Below are positions 17,627 to 25,757 of a stretch of DNA of 64,000 bases, piece after piece. Source of the stretch: Arenibacter nanhaiticus (lineage in GTDB: Bacteria; Bacteroidota; Bacteroidia; Flavobacteriales; Flavobacteriaceae); NCBI RefSeq assembly GCF_900141935.1, contig NZ_FQYX01000004.1:179733-243732 (forward strand). Reading direction: 5' to 3'. A model generated the notes under the pieces. That model ran no database searches, was not told where the DNA came from, and saw only the letters and a list, made by a program, of their open reading frames with translations. Each line of letters opens with the position of its first letter. Position 1 is the stretch's first letter. The translations under genes were made by a program, and so were the position numbers.

Positions 17627-18895
17627 ATGCATAAATATTGGGGACTAGCGCTAGGTTTGGTTTTTTTGGTTTCTTGCAAGGACCAAAAGCAGGCAGGAGA
17701 TGAATTATCGGAAGTCGTAACCATTAAAAAACCGGTAGAAACAAGACAGTTCGGTTTTTTGATGAACGATTTTGAGGTGGTGCAGGATACCATTAGGGAT
17801 GGGGATAGCTTTGGGGCTATTATGCTTAGGAATAAGATAGACTATCCTAAAATTGCCATGATCGCCGAGACCTATAAAGATACTTTTGACGTTCGAAGAA
17901 TTGTAAAGGGAAAACCTTATGTGATATTAAAATCGAAGGATAGCACCAATGCTACCGAAGTTTTTATTTATCAGAGCGACCCTATAAATTATACCGTAAT
18001 TGATTTTAGGGGCGATGTGGTGGCCTATAATAAAAAACAAAAGGTAAAATATGTGACGCGTGAGGCCTCGGGGGTAATTAATTCCTCCTTGTCCGAAGCA
18101 ATTTTGCAACAGGGGATTGATTATAATATTACCAACAGCCTATCGGAAATTTATGCTTGGAGCATTGACTTTTTTAGACTTCAAAAAGGCGATAAATTTA
18201 AAGTAATCTACAAAGAAAAATATATTAACGACACCATCTATGCCGGTGCTGGGAGTATTGAAGCTGCTTATTTTGAACATAATGGAGAACCCTTCTACGC
18301 CTTTAATTACGTAACGGATTCTGTTAGGAATATCAGAGAGTACTATGACCATGAGGCCAAGAATTTAAGACGGGCATTTTTAAGGTCTCCAGTACAGTTT
18401 AGCAGAATTTCTTCGCGTTACAACTTAAACAGAAGAATAGCATTTTACGGGAATAAGGTACGACCCCACAAGGGAACAGATTACGCTGCCCCTATAGGGA
18501 CACCTATTTTGGCAACGGCCAACGGTACGGTAGTAGAATCTACCAGACGAGGCGGTAACGGAAAATACGTTAAAATTAAACACAACGGTACCTATAGTAC
18601 CCAATACCTTCATATGAAGGCTCAAAATGTAAAAAAAGGCCAATACGTCAAACAAGGCGATGTTATTGGGTGGATAGGAATGACCGGAAATACCAGTGGT
18701 CCGCATGTATGCTACCGTTTTTGGAAAAATGGCCGCCAAGTAGATCCCCTACGTGAAAAATTGCCTACGGCAGACCCTATCGCAGATAGTTTAAAGAAAC
18801 AGTATCTAGCGCATATTTCCCCTTTAAAGAATCAGTTAGACTGTATAGAATATATAGAAGAACCTAGTGAAGAATTGTTAACCCTTAATGAATAG
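17627..18895 (+). CDS. M23 family peptidoglycan metallopeptidase, lipoprotein
   Basis: A 422-residue envelope lipoprotein (lipobox LVSC, Cys17) that should cleave peptidoglycan cross-links. Residues about 60-270 form the N-terminal region common in Bacteroidota M23 proteins ([19 protein letters not shown], then [18 protein letters not shown]). The LytM domain follows: His281 and Asp285 in [16 protein letters not shown], His329 in QYLHMK, and then [12 protein letters not shown], where the usual HxH pair reads His360-Val-Cys362. The second His of that pair is normally a zinc ligand; Cys could replace it. The form GPHVC recurs in Bacteroidota as I recall. It overlaps no gene and pgi starts directly after its stop. 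Confidence 0.9.
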   Translation: MHKYWGLALGLVFLVSCKDQKQAGDELSEVVTIKKPVETRQFGFLMNDFEVVQDTIRDGDSFGAIMLRNKIDYPKIAMIAETYKDTFDVRRIVKGKPYVILKSKDSTNATEVFIYQSDPINYTVIDFRGDVVAYNKKQKVKYVTREASGVINSSLSEAILQQGIDYNITNSLSEIYAWSIDFFRLQKGDKFKVIYKEKYINDTIYAGAGSIEAAYFEHNGEPFYAFNYVTDSVRNIREYYDHEAKNLRRAFLRSPVQFSRISSRYNLNRRIAFYGNKVRPHKGTDYAAPIGTPILATANGTVVESTRRGGNGKYVKIKHNGTYSTQYLHMKAQNVKKGQYVKQGDVIGWIGMTGNTSGPHVCYRFWKNGRQVDPLREKLPTADPIADSLKKQYLAHISPLKNQLDCIEYIEEPSEELLTLNE

Positions 18896-18896
18896 A

Positions 18897-20549
18897 ATGG
18901 CTTTACAGCATACAAATCCTACAACAACAAAAGCTTGGGGAAAGTTAACCCGGCACCTAGCAGATACGAAAGCAAACACCTTAAAAGAATTATTTAGGGA
19001 AGACCCGAAAAGGGCCCAAAAACACACTATTAGCTGGAACGATTTTTTAGTCGATTTCTCTAAAAATAGATTGACGCAAGAGACCTTGGATCTCTTGATG
19101 GAATTGGCCAATGAGGTAGGGTTGAAAGATGCCATTGAAAAGCAATACGGTGGTGAGACAATCAACCAAACCGAAGATAGAGCTGTTTTGCATACCGCCT
19201 TAAGAGCAAAAAAAACGGATGTTGTAACCCTTGATGGAGTTAATATAGTTTCTGAAGTATACGAAGTAAAAGCGCACATAAAGGCCTTTACCGACGCTAT
19301 TATTTCTGGCGAGAAAAAAGGGTATACCGGCAAGACCTTTACCGATGTCGTTAATATCGGAATAGGAGGATCGGACCTTGGGCCAGCGATGGTTACCGAA
19401 GCGCTTAAGTTTTACGGGAATCACTTAAAAATGCATTTCGTAAGCAATGTAGACGGAGACCATGTATACGAAACTCTAAAGGGCTTAAATCCTGAGACTA
19501 CTTTATTTGTAGTGGTTTCCAAAACCTTTACAACACAAGAAACCCTAAGCAATGCTACAACCATTAAAAATTGGTTTTTAAAGCATGCCGAGCAAGAAGA
19601 TGTTGCTAAACATTTTGCCGCGGTTTCTACCAACACCGAAAAAATAGCGGAATTCGGAATTTCTGCTGATAACGTTTTCCCAATGTGGGATTGGGTTGGA
19701 GGCCGATTTTCATTGTGGAGTGCCGTTGGACTTTCTATTGCCTTGGCAGTAGGCTACGACCACTTCGATGCGATGTTGGAAGGAGCTAATGACATGGATG
19801 TGCATTTTAAAACGGCAGATTTTCAGGAGAATATCCCAGTGGTTTTAGCCATGATCAGTATTTGGTACAATAACTTTTATGGCGCCGAAACGGAAGCAAT
19901 TATCCCTTATACACAGTACTTAAGCCGATTCTCGGCCTATTTACAGCAGGGTATCATGGAGAGCAACGGTAAAAGTGTCGACAGAAATGGAGAACGGGTA
20001 ACCTATGAAACCGGAACAATTATCTGGGGAGAACCAGGGACCAACTCCCAACACGCCTTTTTCCAACTTATCCATCAAGGGACCAAATTAATTCCGGCCG
20101 ATTTTATCGGATTTAAAACCCCTTTACACGGCGATAACGATCACCATAACAAACTTATGGCCAACTTCTTTGCACAAACAGAGGCACTTATGAACGGTAA
20201 GACATCCGATCAGGTGAATGATGAGTTAGTGCAAACGAATATGTCAGAAGAAGCCAGGAAGCTATTGTTGCCGTTCAAAGTTTTTGAAGGAAATAAGCCT
20301 ACGAACACCCTTTTGATTGATAAACTTACGCCAAAAAGTCTTGGTTCACTTATAGCCTTGTACGAGCACAAAATATTCGTCCAAGGAATTGTTTGGAACA
20401 TCTTTAGCTATGACCAATGGGGAGTAGAGCTTGGTAAGCAACTGGCTACAACGGTATTGAATGATATTGAAGGACAAGAAATAGCAGATCATGATGGATC
20501 TACCCTGAACCTTCTTGAGACTTTTAAGAACGAGCAGGTAATTTCATAA
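18897..20549 (+). CDS. pgi: Glucose-6-phosphate isomerase
   Basis: Interconverts glucose 6-phosphate and fructose 6-phosphate in glycolysis and gluconeogenesis. Family signatures are present: [19 protein letters not shown] (about 156), [13 protein letters not shown] (about 208), the [16 protein letters not shown] motif (about 264) and the catalytic region [19 protein letters not shown] (about 377-395), ending in [13 protein letters not shown] chose ATG 18897, one base after the M23 stop, because [14 protein letters not shown] is the usual start of flavobacterial Pgi; an ATG three codons upstream would overlap the M23 gene. It is the last gene of the operon 15829-20549. Its product feeds fructose 6-phosphate to GlmS, encoded at 51795. 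Confidence 0.97.
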   Translation: MALQHTNPTTTKAWGKLTRHLADTKANTLKELFREDPKRAQKHTISWNDFLVDFSKNRLTQETLDLLMELANEVGLKDAIEKQYGGETINQTEDRAVLHTALRAKKTDVVTLDGVNIVSEVYEVKAHIKAFTDAIISGEKKGYTGKTFTDVVNIGIGGSDLGPAMVTEALKFYGNHLKMHFVSNVDGDHVYETLKGLNPETTLFVVVSKTFTTQETLSNATTIKNWFLKHAEQEDVAKHFAAVSTNTEKIAEFGISADNVFPMWDWVGGRFSLWSAVGLSIALAVGYDHFDAMLEGANDMDVHFKTADFQENIPVVLAMISIWYNNFYGAETEAIIPYTQYLSRFSAYLQQGIMESNGKSVDRNGERVTYETGTIIWGEPGTNSQHAFFQLIHQGTKLIPADFIGFKTPLHGDNDHHNKLMANFFAQTEALMNGKTSDQVNDELVQTNMSEEARKLLLPFKVFEGNKPTNTLLIDKLTPKSLGSLIALYEHKIFVQGIVWNIFSYDQWGVELGKQLATTVLNDIEGQEIADHDGSTLNLLETFKNEQVIS

Positions 20550-20555
20550 ATTATA

Positions 20556-20576
20556 ACAATAAGTATAACTTATTGT
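20556..20576. promoter_or_regulatory. Perfect 9-base inverted repeat after pgi
   Basis: ACAATAAGT and ACTTATTGT are separated by three bases (ATA). It sits 7 bases past the pgi stop and 126 bases before the next receptor gene. AT-rich arms and a short downstream T run make a weak terminator possible; an operator is the alternative. Confidence 0.4.
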
Positions 20577-20701
20577 AATTCATTTTATTGGTTTATTTTT
20601 TTTGTTAATTTAGCGGCAGCTAATTTAACATTATGGTAACGAATTGTTGTGAAAATAACAGCATTTTTGCTGCCTAATAAAACACTAAATAACTCAATAA
20701 A

Positions 20702-23272
20702 ATGAAAAAAATCTATTTCTTTCTTACAGTTTTTCTGTGTACGTTATCAGCGTTTTCACAGGTAACCATTACTGGTAAAGTATTGGATGGTAGTTTGGGT
20801 GGTCCTCTGCCGGGGGCCAACATTCTAATTTCGGGAACTACCATAGGGGTCGCGGCCGACTTTGATGGAAACTTCTCCATTGAAGCCCCAAGCACAAGCG
20901 GGACGCTAGTAGTTTCTTATATTGGGTTTATCTCCAAAAGAGTAAAATTTTCCAAGGCTGGGAATATTGGTACCATTAGCCTTATGGAAGACGCTTCACA
21001 ATTAGAAGGTGTTGTCGTTGTTGGATCGGGAATTATTGATTTGGCAGAGGATAGACAAACACCGATTGCCGTTTCTACTATAAAAGCAAACGAAATTAGG
21101 GAGAAAACAGGAAACTGGGACCTGCCCGAAGTTTTAAAATCTACTCCCTCTGTTCAAAATATAAAAGGTGGTGGTTTTGGAGATGGTCAAATGTTCCTAA
21201 GAGGATTCGACCAGACCAATACCGCTTTCTTATTAAACGGACAGCCAATCAATGGGATGGAAGATGGAAAAATGTACTGGTCTAACTGGTCTGGAGTATT
21301 GGATATAGCCAATGCCGTGCAGGTACAAAGAGGATTGGGATCGTCCAAATTGGCCATTTCTTCTGTGGGGGGAACCGTAAACATTGTAACTAAAACAGTA
21401 GACAAGAGAGAAGGTGGCTTTTTTCAAACTATGGTTGGTAACGATAATTATGTAAAAACTACTGGCTATTATTCTACTGGCTTAATGGATAATGGATTGG
21501 CCGTTTCTGCCATGTTGGGACATTGGCAAGGAGATGGTTATGTAGATAATACTGGTGGACAGGGACAAACGTATTTCTTGTCTTTTGGGTATGTACCAAA
21601 CGAAAACAATATTTTCAACTTTATTTTAACCGGAGCGCCACAATGGCATGCCGCTGCAGGATCGGATAATTTAAGGACTTTCTTGGATAACGGAAGAAAA
21701 TACAACTCTTGGAACTTTCAAGGCGTCGATAGTCCCAATACTTTAAATGGAGGTGCTTATCCCGGCGGTAGAAATATTTATCACAAACCAGTGGCTAACC
21801 TAAGCTGGGATTTAAAGTTCAATGAAACGGCATCGTTGTCAACGGTATTATACGGTTCTTTGGGTAGAGGTAGCTTTGCCTCTGTATCTACAGACCGTGG
21901 AACAGGTGAACCACTATACGCAAGAGGGTCTAACAATAACCACAATTGGTACGGTTTAGTATCTAACTTCAATAAGCAGTTAAGCGAAAACCTGAATTTT
22001 AATTTTGGGGCCGATGTTCGTTTGTACAAAGGAATACACTTTAGGGATGTAAGGGAGTTTTTAGGCGCTAGTGCTGTATCGGCTTCCAGCAATTACAACG
22101 GAGGAGCCTACGAGCTGACCAAAACTTATGGCGGTATCAATCCATGGAATGTTACTTTCAATCCAAATACAGATCATGCACAACGTTTTGGATATGATTA
22201 TGAAGAAGCCATTAATTACGGCGGTGTTTTTGGACAATTGGAATATTCTAATAATAGTTTCTCGGCATTTTTCCAGGGATCTGCTTCAACACAATCGCAC
22301 GTAAGAACAGAATATTTAAATGCTGCTAACCAAGGACAATCGGAAGAATCCGATAAGGTGAACAACCCAGGGTTTAACGTAAAAGGTGGTGCTGCCTATA
22401 ACCTATCAGATCAAAATATAGTATTCGTGAATGCCGGGTACTATTCGCGACAGCCATATCACAGTGATTTGTATATAGACGATAGAAATTCGAACCAATT
22501 GAATCCTTTGGCCAAAGAAAATCAAAAAATCACCGGCCTCGAAGGTGGTTATAAGTTTTTGGGTGATGTAATTTCTGCTAACCTGAACGTATATTATACC
22601 ATCTGGGATAATAGAATAGTATACAGCTCTGACGATACGAATGATGATAATATTGTCGATGAGTTTACACAGACCAGCCCATTAAAGCAAGTGCATTCTG
22701 GAGTTGAATTGGAAGTATTTGCCCGACCTGCTGACGGATTGAATTTTCAAGGATTTGTATCCGTTGGTAATTGGGAGTACGATGGAAACGTAACGACCAC
22801 TACTTCGGATGAAAATGGAAATATCCTATCAACCGGTGATGCAAGTTATATTGACGGTGTGAAAATTGGTCAAGCCGCACAGTTGACTGCTGGGATCAGT
22901 GGAGATTACGAAATCTTCCCTAGGTTTAAAGTAGATGCTAACTGGAACTTATACGATAACCTATATGGTACTACTAATTTTGGGGATTCAGAATTTTCTA
23001 CCGCCAACAATAGGGGCGCTATTAAATTACCATCTTACAATACAGTAGATTCTGGGGTGTCGTATAGAATGATAGTAGGGAAGAACGAAGATAAATCAAT
23101 TCAGTTCCGCGTTAATGTCAATAACCTTTTTGATGAAACATACCTAGAAAGCTCTAGGGATAACAAACATGTAAATCCAGGAGATGACGTTTGGAACGGT
23201 GTAAATACCGACAACCGAGTTCGCTTTGGTTACGGAAGAACATGGAATGTAAGTTTGCGATATAACTTCTAA
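20702..23272 (+). CDS. TonB-dependent receptor with carboxypeptidase-like N-terminal domain
   Basis: An 856-residue outer-membrane transporter. Signal peptide (1-19), then a CarboxypepD_reg-like domain (about 22-95, TITGKVLDGSLGGPLPGANI and DFDGNFSIE), then a plug (about 110-230) with LPEVLKSTPSVQNIKGGGF, FLRGFDQTNTAFLLNG and RGLGSSKLAISSVGGTVNIV, then a 22-strand barrel ending VRFGYGRTWNVSLRYNF. The ligand is not evident; no FRAP/NPNL pair is seen. The plug signature NGxPxNxxxxGxxxWxNW is shared with the receptor at 25758, marking both as members of one subfamily. No SusD gene is adjacent. The leader (20550-20701) contains GGCAGC...GCTGCC arms that could fold. Confidence 0.93.
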   Translation: MKKIYFFLTVFLCTLSAFSQVTITGKVLDGSLGGPLPGANILISGTTIGVAADFDGNFSIEAPSTSGTLVVSYIGFISKRVKFSKAGNIGTISLMEDASQLEGVVVVGSGIIDLAEDRQTPIAVSTIKANEIREKTGNWDLPEVLKSTPSVQNIKGGGFGDGQMFLRGFDQTNTAFLLNGQPINGMEDGKMYWSNWSGVLDIANAVQVQRGLGSSKLAISSVGGTVNIVTKTVDKREGGFFQTMVGNDNYVKTTGYYSTGLMDNGLAVSAMLGHWQGDGYVDNTGGQGQTYFLSFGYVPNENNIFNFILTGAPQWHAAAGSDNLRTFLDNGRKYNSWNFQGVDSPNTLNGGAYPGGRNIYHKPVANLSWDLKFNETASLSTVLYGSLGRGSFASVSTDRGTGEPLYARGSNNNHNWYGLVSNFNKQLSENLNFNFGADVRLYKGIHFRDVREFLGASAVSASSNYNGGAYELTKTYGGINPWNVTFNPNTDHAQRFGYDYEEAINYGGVFGQLEYSNNSFSAFFQGSASTQSHVRTEYLNAANQGQSEESDKVNNPGFNVKGGAAYNLSDQNIVFVNAGYYSRQPYHSDLYIDDRNSNQLNPLAKENQKITGLEGGYKFLGDVISANLNVYYTIWDNRIVYSSDDTNDDNIVDEFTQTSPLKQVHSGVELEVFARPADGLNFQGFVSVGNWEYDGNVTTTTSDENGNILSTGDASYIDGVKIGQAAQLTAGISGDYEIFPRFKVDANWNLYDNLYGTTNFGDSEFSTANNRGAIKLPSYNTVDSGVSYRMIVGKNEDKSIQFRVNVNNLFDETYLESSRDNKHVNPGDDVWNGVNTDNRVRFGYGRTWNVSLRYNF

Positions 23273-23294
23273 AAACATCCTTGTGTTATTTTAG

Positions 23295-23321
23295 AACCCT
23301 GCCCTATGGCAGGGTTTTTTT
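23295..23321 (+). terminator. Rho-independent terminator after the TonB receptor gene
   Basis: Perfect 9-base arms AACCCTGCC and GGCAGGGTT, loop CTAT, then a T tract. It lies 22 bases past the stop codon. Confidence 0.92.
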
Positions 23322-23364
23322 ATACTTAAAAAGTCAGTACATTTATAGCTAAAATTTTATAACC

Positions 23365-23805
23365 ATGTACGAAACATTATTAAACACACATTCTTATTTG
23401 GCCTACATTGTATTGGCCCTTCTTTTTTTAGCTGTTGCCAATGCCATCCTTGGTTTGGTAGGGAAAAAGGACTTTACATTGGAAAAAGATTTGCGAATTA
23501 GTCTTTTTGCGCTGATTTTGTCACACATTCAATTGTTAGTAGGTTTAATATTGTATTTTGTTTCCGCAAATGGACTAAATGCCATCCAAGAATTGGGTAT
23601 GGGCGGTATGAATGCAGCTGCTCGGTTATTGGCAGTAGAACATCCATTTATTAATATTATTGCCTTGGTTTTAATTACTATTGGTTGGTCTAAACACAAA
23701 AAGGTACTGGAAGCCTCTAAGAAATTTAAACTGATCACTATTTTTTACGGGTTGGGATTGGTATTGATCCTAAGTAGGGTTCCATGGGGCCAATGGCTTA
23801 ACTAA
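23365..23805 (+). CDS. Four-span inner-membrane protein with conserved-looking His residues
   Basis: A 146-residue protein with four hydrophobic spans (about 12-33, 44-67, 90-108, 122-140). His residues lie in or near the spans: THSYL, LSHIQ, VEHPF and SKHKK. Paired membrane His could carry haem b, and homologues are, as I recall, sometimes labelled cytochrome b-like, or wrongly as a ribosomal protein in Flavobacteriaceae databases. Nothing here proves haem binding. The family is unknown to me in functional terms. It stands alone between a terminator and the DUF1080 gene (gap 69 bases). Confidence 0.75.
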   Translation: MYETLLNTHSYLAYIVLALLFLAVANAILGLVGKKDFTLEKDLRISLFALILSHIQLLVGLILYFVSANGLNAIQELGMGGMNAAARLLAVEHPFINIIALVLITIGWSKHKKVLEASKKFKLITIFYGLGLVLILSRVPWGQWLN

Positions 23806-23874
23806 TATTCCTTTCGGTAGGGCCTTAGGTATATAAATCTATTTTAAACCAACTATAAACTCTAAATTAAAGAC

Positions 23875-24471
23875 ATGAAAAAAATTACGTTATTAGTAAT
23901 GGCGTTGTTGGCCATGCCAATTTTTGCACAGGAAGAATCGCTTTTCAACGGGAAAAACTTAGATGGCTGGAAAGCTTACGGTACCGAAAAATGGTATGTG
24001 GAGGACGGTCTTCTAATTTCTGAGAGTGGCCCGGACAAACAATATGGTTACCTGGCAACAGAAAAGGAATACAACGATTTTGAGGTTACCTTGGAGTTTA
24101 AGCAGGAAGCCAATGGTAATAGCGGAGTATTTATCCGCTCTACCATAGATGGCACAAAAGTTAGCGGTTGGCAAGTAGAAGTGGCGCCTAAAGGCCTGCA
24201 CACTGGTGGGGTCTACGAATCCTATGGAAGAGGTTGGTTAATTAAACCGGCGGCCGAAAAGGAAAAGGTCCTTAAAGAAGGTGCCTGGAACAAGATGAAA
24301 ATTCGTGTAGTTGGCGGTACTTTGACCTCTTGGTTAAACGGCACCGAAATGATTACGATTACCGATGATAAAATTGCGCAAGGGAGAGGTTCAATTGCCC
24401 TTCAAATACACGATGGTGGCGGAATTAAGGTTAAATGGAGAAATATACAGATACGAGAAATAGTGTACTAA
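23875..24471 (+). CDS. Secreted DUF1080 (3-keto-disaccharide hydrolase-like) protein
   Basis: A 198-residue exported protein with signal peptide MKKITLLVMALLAMPIFA. The mature part is a single DUF1080 jelly-roll domain: ESLFNGKNLDGWKAYG, EDGLLISESGP, YNDFEVTLEFKQEANGNSGV, FIRSTIDG, then the C-terminal GRGSIALQIHDGGGIKVKWR and RNIQI. This domain is now named 3-keto-disaccharide hydrolase, and some members act on beta-glucosides or 3-keto sugars; the fold is also used for carbohydrate binding. The substrate is not evident. The gene faces the nuclease gene, with a shared terminator between them. Confidence 0.9.
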   Translation: MKKITLLVMALLAMPIFAQEESLFNGKNLDGWKAYGTEKWYVEDGLLISESGPDKQYGYLATEKEYNDFEVTLEFKQEANGNSGVFIRSTIDGTKVSGWQVEVAPKGLHTGGVYESYGRGWLIKPAAEKEKVLKEGAWNKMKIRVVGGTLTSWLNGTEMITITDDKIAQGRGSIALQIHDGGGIKVKWRNIQIREIVY

Positions 24472-24509
24472 ATCTATAAGGATGGAATTCCCTATTTCCA
24501 TATCCTTTT

Positions 24510-24565
24510 AAAACCGTGCTCTTATGATAACGTCTTGTGCGATGTTTTAAGAACACGGTTTTTTT
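24510..24565. terminator. Bidirectional terminator between the DUF1080 and nuclease genes
   Basis: A 15-base arm (24510-24524, AAAACCGTGCTCTTA) pairs with 24548-24562 with one mismatch, around a loop of 23 bases. T follows on the plus strand, and the A tract gives T on the minus strand. It overlaps the nuclease stop codon. Confidence 0.75.
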
Positions 24566-25634
24566 ATTGCCCTTGTAGGGACGGCTGCACATGGCGTTCC
24601 TCTTTAATAAGGTATAAGTATACTGGAAAATGATCGCTATAGCCCCCTACATAACTCCCGCCGGCATAGGTGCGCAACGGATAGCCTTTGTATCTGCCAT
24701 GCTGGTCTACCAAATAGGAAGGGTTGTAAACCCCCGCCTTCCAATATGTATAGCTTCCCTCTGTGTTTTGCAGCATGTTTGCAGTGAAAAATAACTGATC
24801 GAATAAATTCCATCGATCCCTATAAGCCAAGGTCCCTACTCCCTTTTTAAACAAACGTTCCATCGGATTGAATAGTTCATGTGCGGCCAGGTCCTTGGGT
24901 TTTCCCTTCGTCCTCAAAATTTTCTTTAAGCTGTCGTCTATCGGATCGTCATTTAAATCGCCCATACTCATGATCTTTGCATCTGGATGATATCTTATAA
25001 TAGAATCGATAATACGCTTGTTAAGGGCAGCTGCAGCGATCCTGTTGGGCCTGCTTCTGGCTTCTCCTCCGCTTCTAGAAGGCCAATGGTTTACTATAAA
25101 ATGTATTTTCTCCCCATCTAAGAGACCAGAGACCACCAATTGATCGCGGGTATAGTCTCGTTCCCCATTATCTTTTTTTAACAGTAGCCTATGGCTGCTA
25201 AAAGCAACGGGGATAAAGGCCGATTTCTTAAATAATAACCCAACGTCTATGCCACGTTCGTCCGGGGAATCGAAATGTATGATGCCATAGCCTTTGTCCA
25301 TTAAATAGGGATGCTGGATAAGGTCTTCGAGCACCTGTTGGTTTTCTACCTCGCAAAGGCCTATGATATCGGGAGAACTATTGGTTTCCTGTGCCCCAAT
25401 CTCCGCGAGTACCTTGGCGATATTACCTAGTTTTTTCCGATACCGTTCTATGGTCCATTGATCCTTGCCAAGTGGAGTTCGGTCATCGTCAAAAGTTAAG
25501 GAGTCATTCAAAGTGTCAAATAAGTTCTCCACATTATAAAAGGCAATTGTCCTAATTCTATAGGTATTCGCCATCTGCCCTTGTAGGTAAATAGAATTAA
25601 TAAATAAGATGATACATATAATAATTGTTTTCAT
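24564..25634 (-). CDS. Secreted endonuclease/exonuclease/phosphatase family protein
   Basis: A 356-residue exported enzyme of the DNase I-like fold. Signal peptide (about 1-19), then the first active-site strand FYNVENLFDTLND (a divergent form of the N...E box), DIIGLCEVENQ with the metal-binding Glu, NHWPSRSGGEARSRPNR near residue 178, GDLNDDPID near 220, and C-terminal GGYSDHFPVYLYL with the catalytic SDH. These are the full set of metal and catalytic residues for phosphodiester hydrolysis. It is divergent from the TonB receptor gene at 25758, with about 120 bases between, so the two probably share a control region. Extracellular DNA or RNA is the likely substrate. Confidence 0.9.
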   Translation of the reverse strand: MKTIIICIILFINSIYLQGQMANTYRIRTIAFYNVENLFDTLNDSLTFDDDRTPLGKDQWTIERYRKKLGNIAKVLAEIGAQETNSSPDIIGLCEVENQQVLEDLIQHPYLMDKGYGIIHFDSPDERGIDVGLLFKKSAFIPVAFSSHRLLLKKDNGERDYTRDQLVVSGLLDGEKIHFIVNHWPSRSGGEARSRPNRIAAAALNKRIIDSIIRYHPDAKIMSMGDLNDDPIDDSLKKILRTKGKPKDLAAHELFNPMERLFKKGVGTLAYRDRWNLFDQLFFTANMLQNTEGSYTYWKAGVYNPSYLVDQHGRYKGYPLRTYAGGSYVGGYSDHFPVYLYLIKEERHVQPSLQGQ

Positions 25635-25757
25635 TTCTTAAGGTAATTACTTGTTAAATTAACTATTAAATGGCATAGTTCATAGATTATTTAGAGAATA
25701 AATGTCTAAAAACGAATATCTTATAGAAGAATGTAGAAGCTACCAATAATTAATTAA

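Noticed and set aside
18888..18896. Upstream ATG for pgi overlapping the M23 stop
   Set aside because: The second ATG gives the usual Pgi N-terminus and no overlap.
20702..23272. SusC-type receptor of a polysaccharide utilisation locus
   Set aside because: No SusD gene or glycoside hydrolase cluster is adjacent and the plug is not of SusC type.
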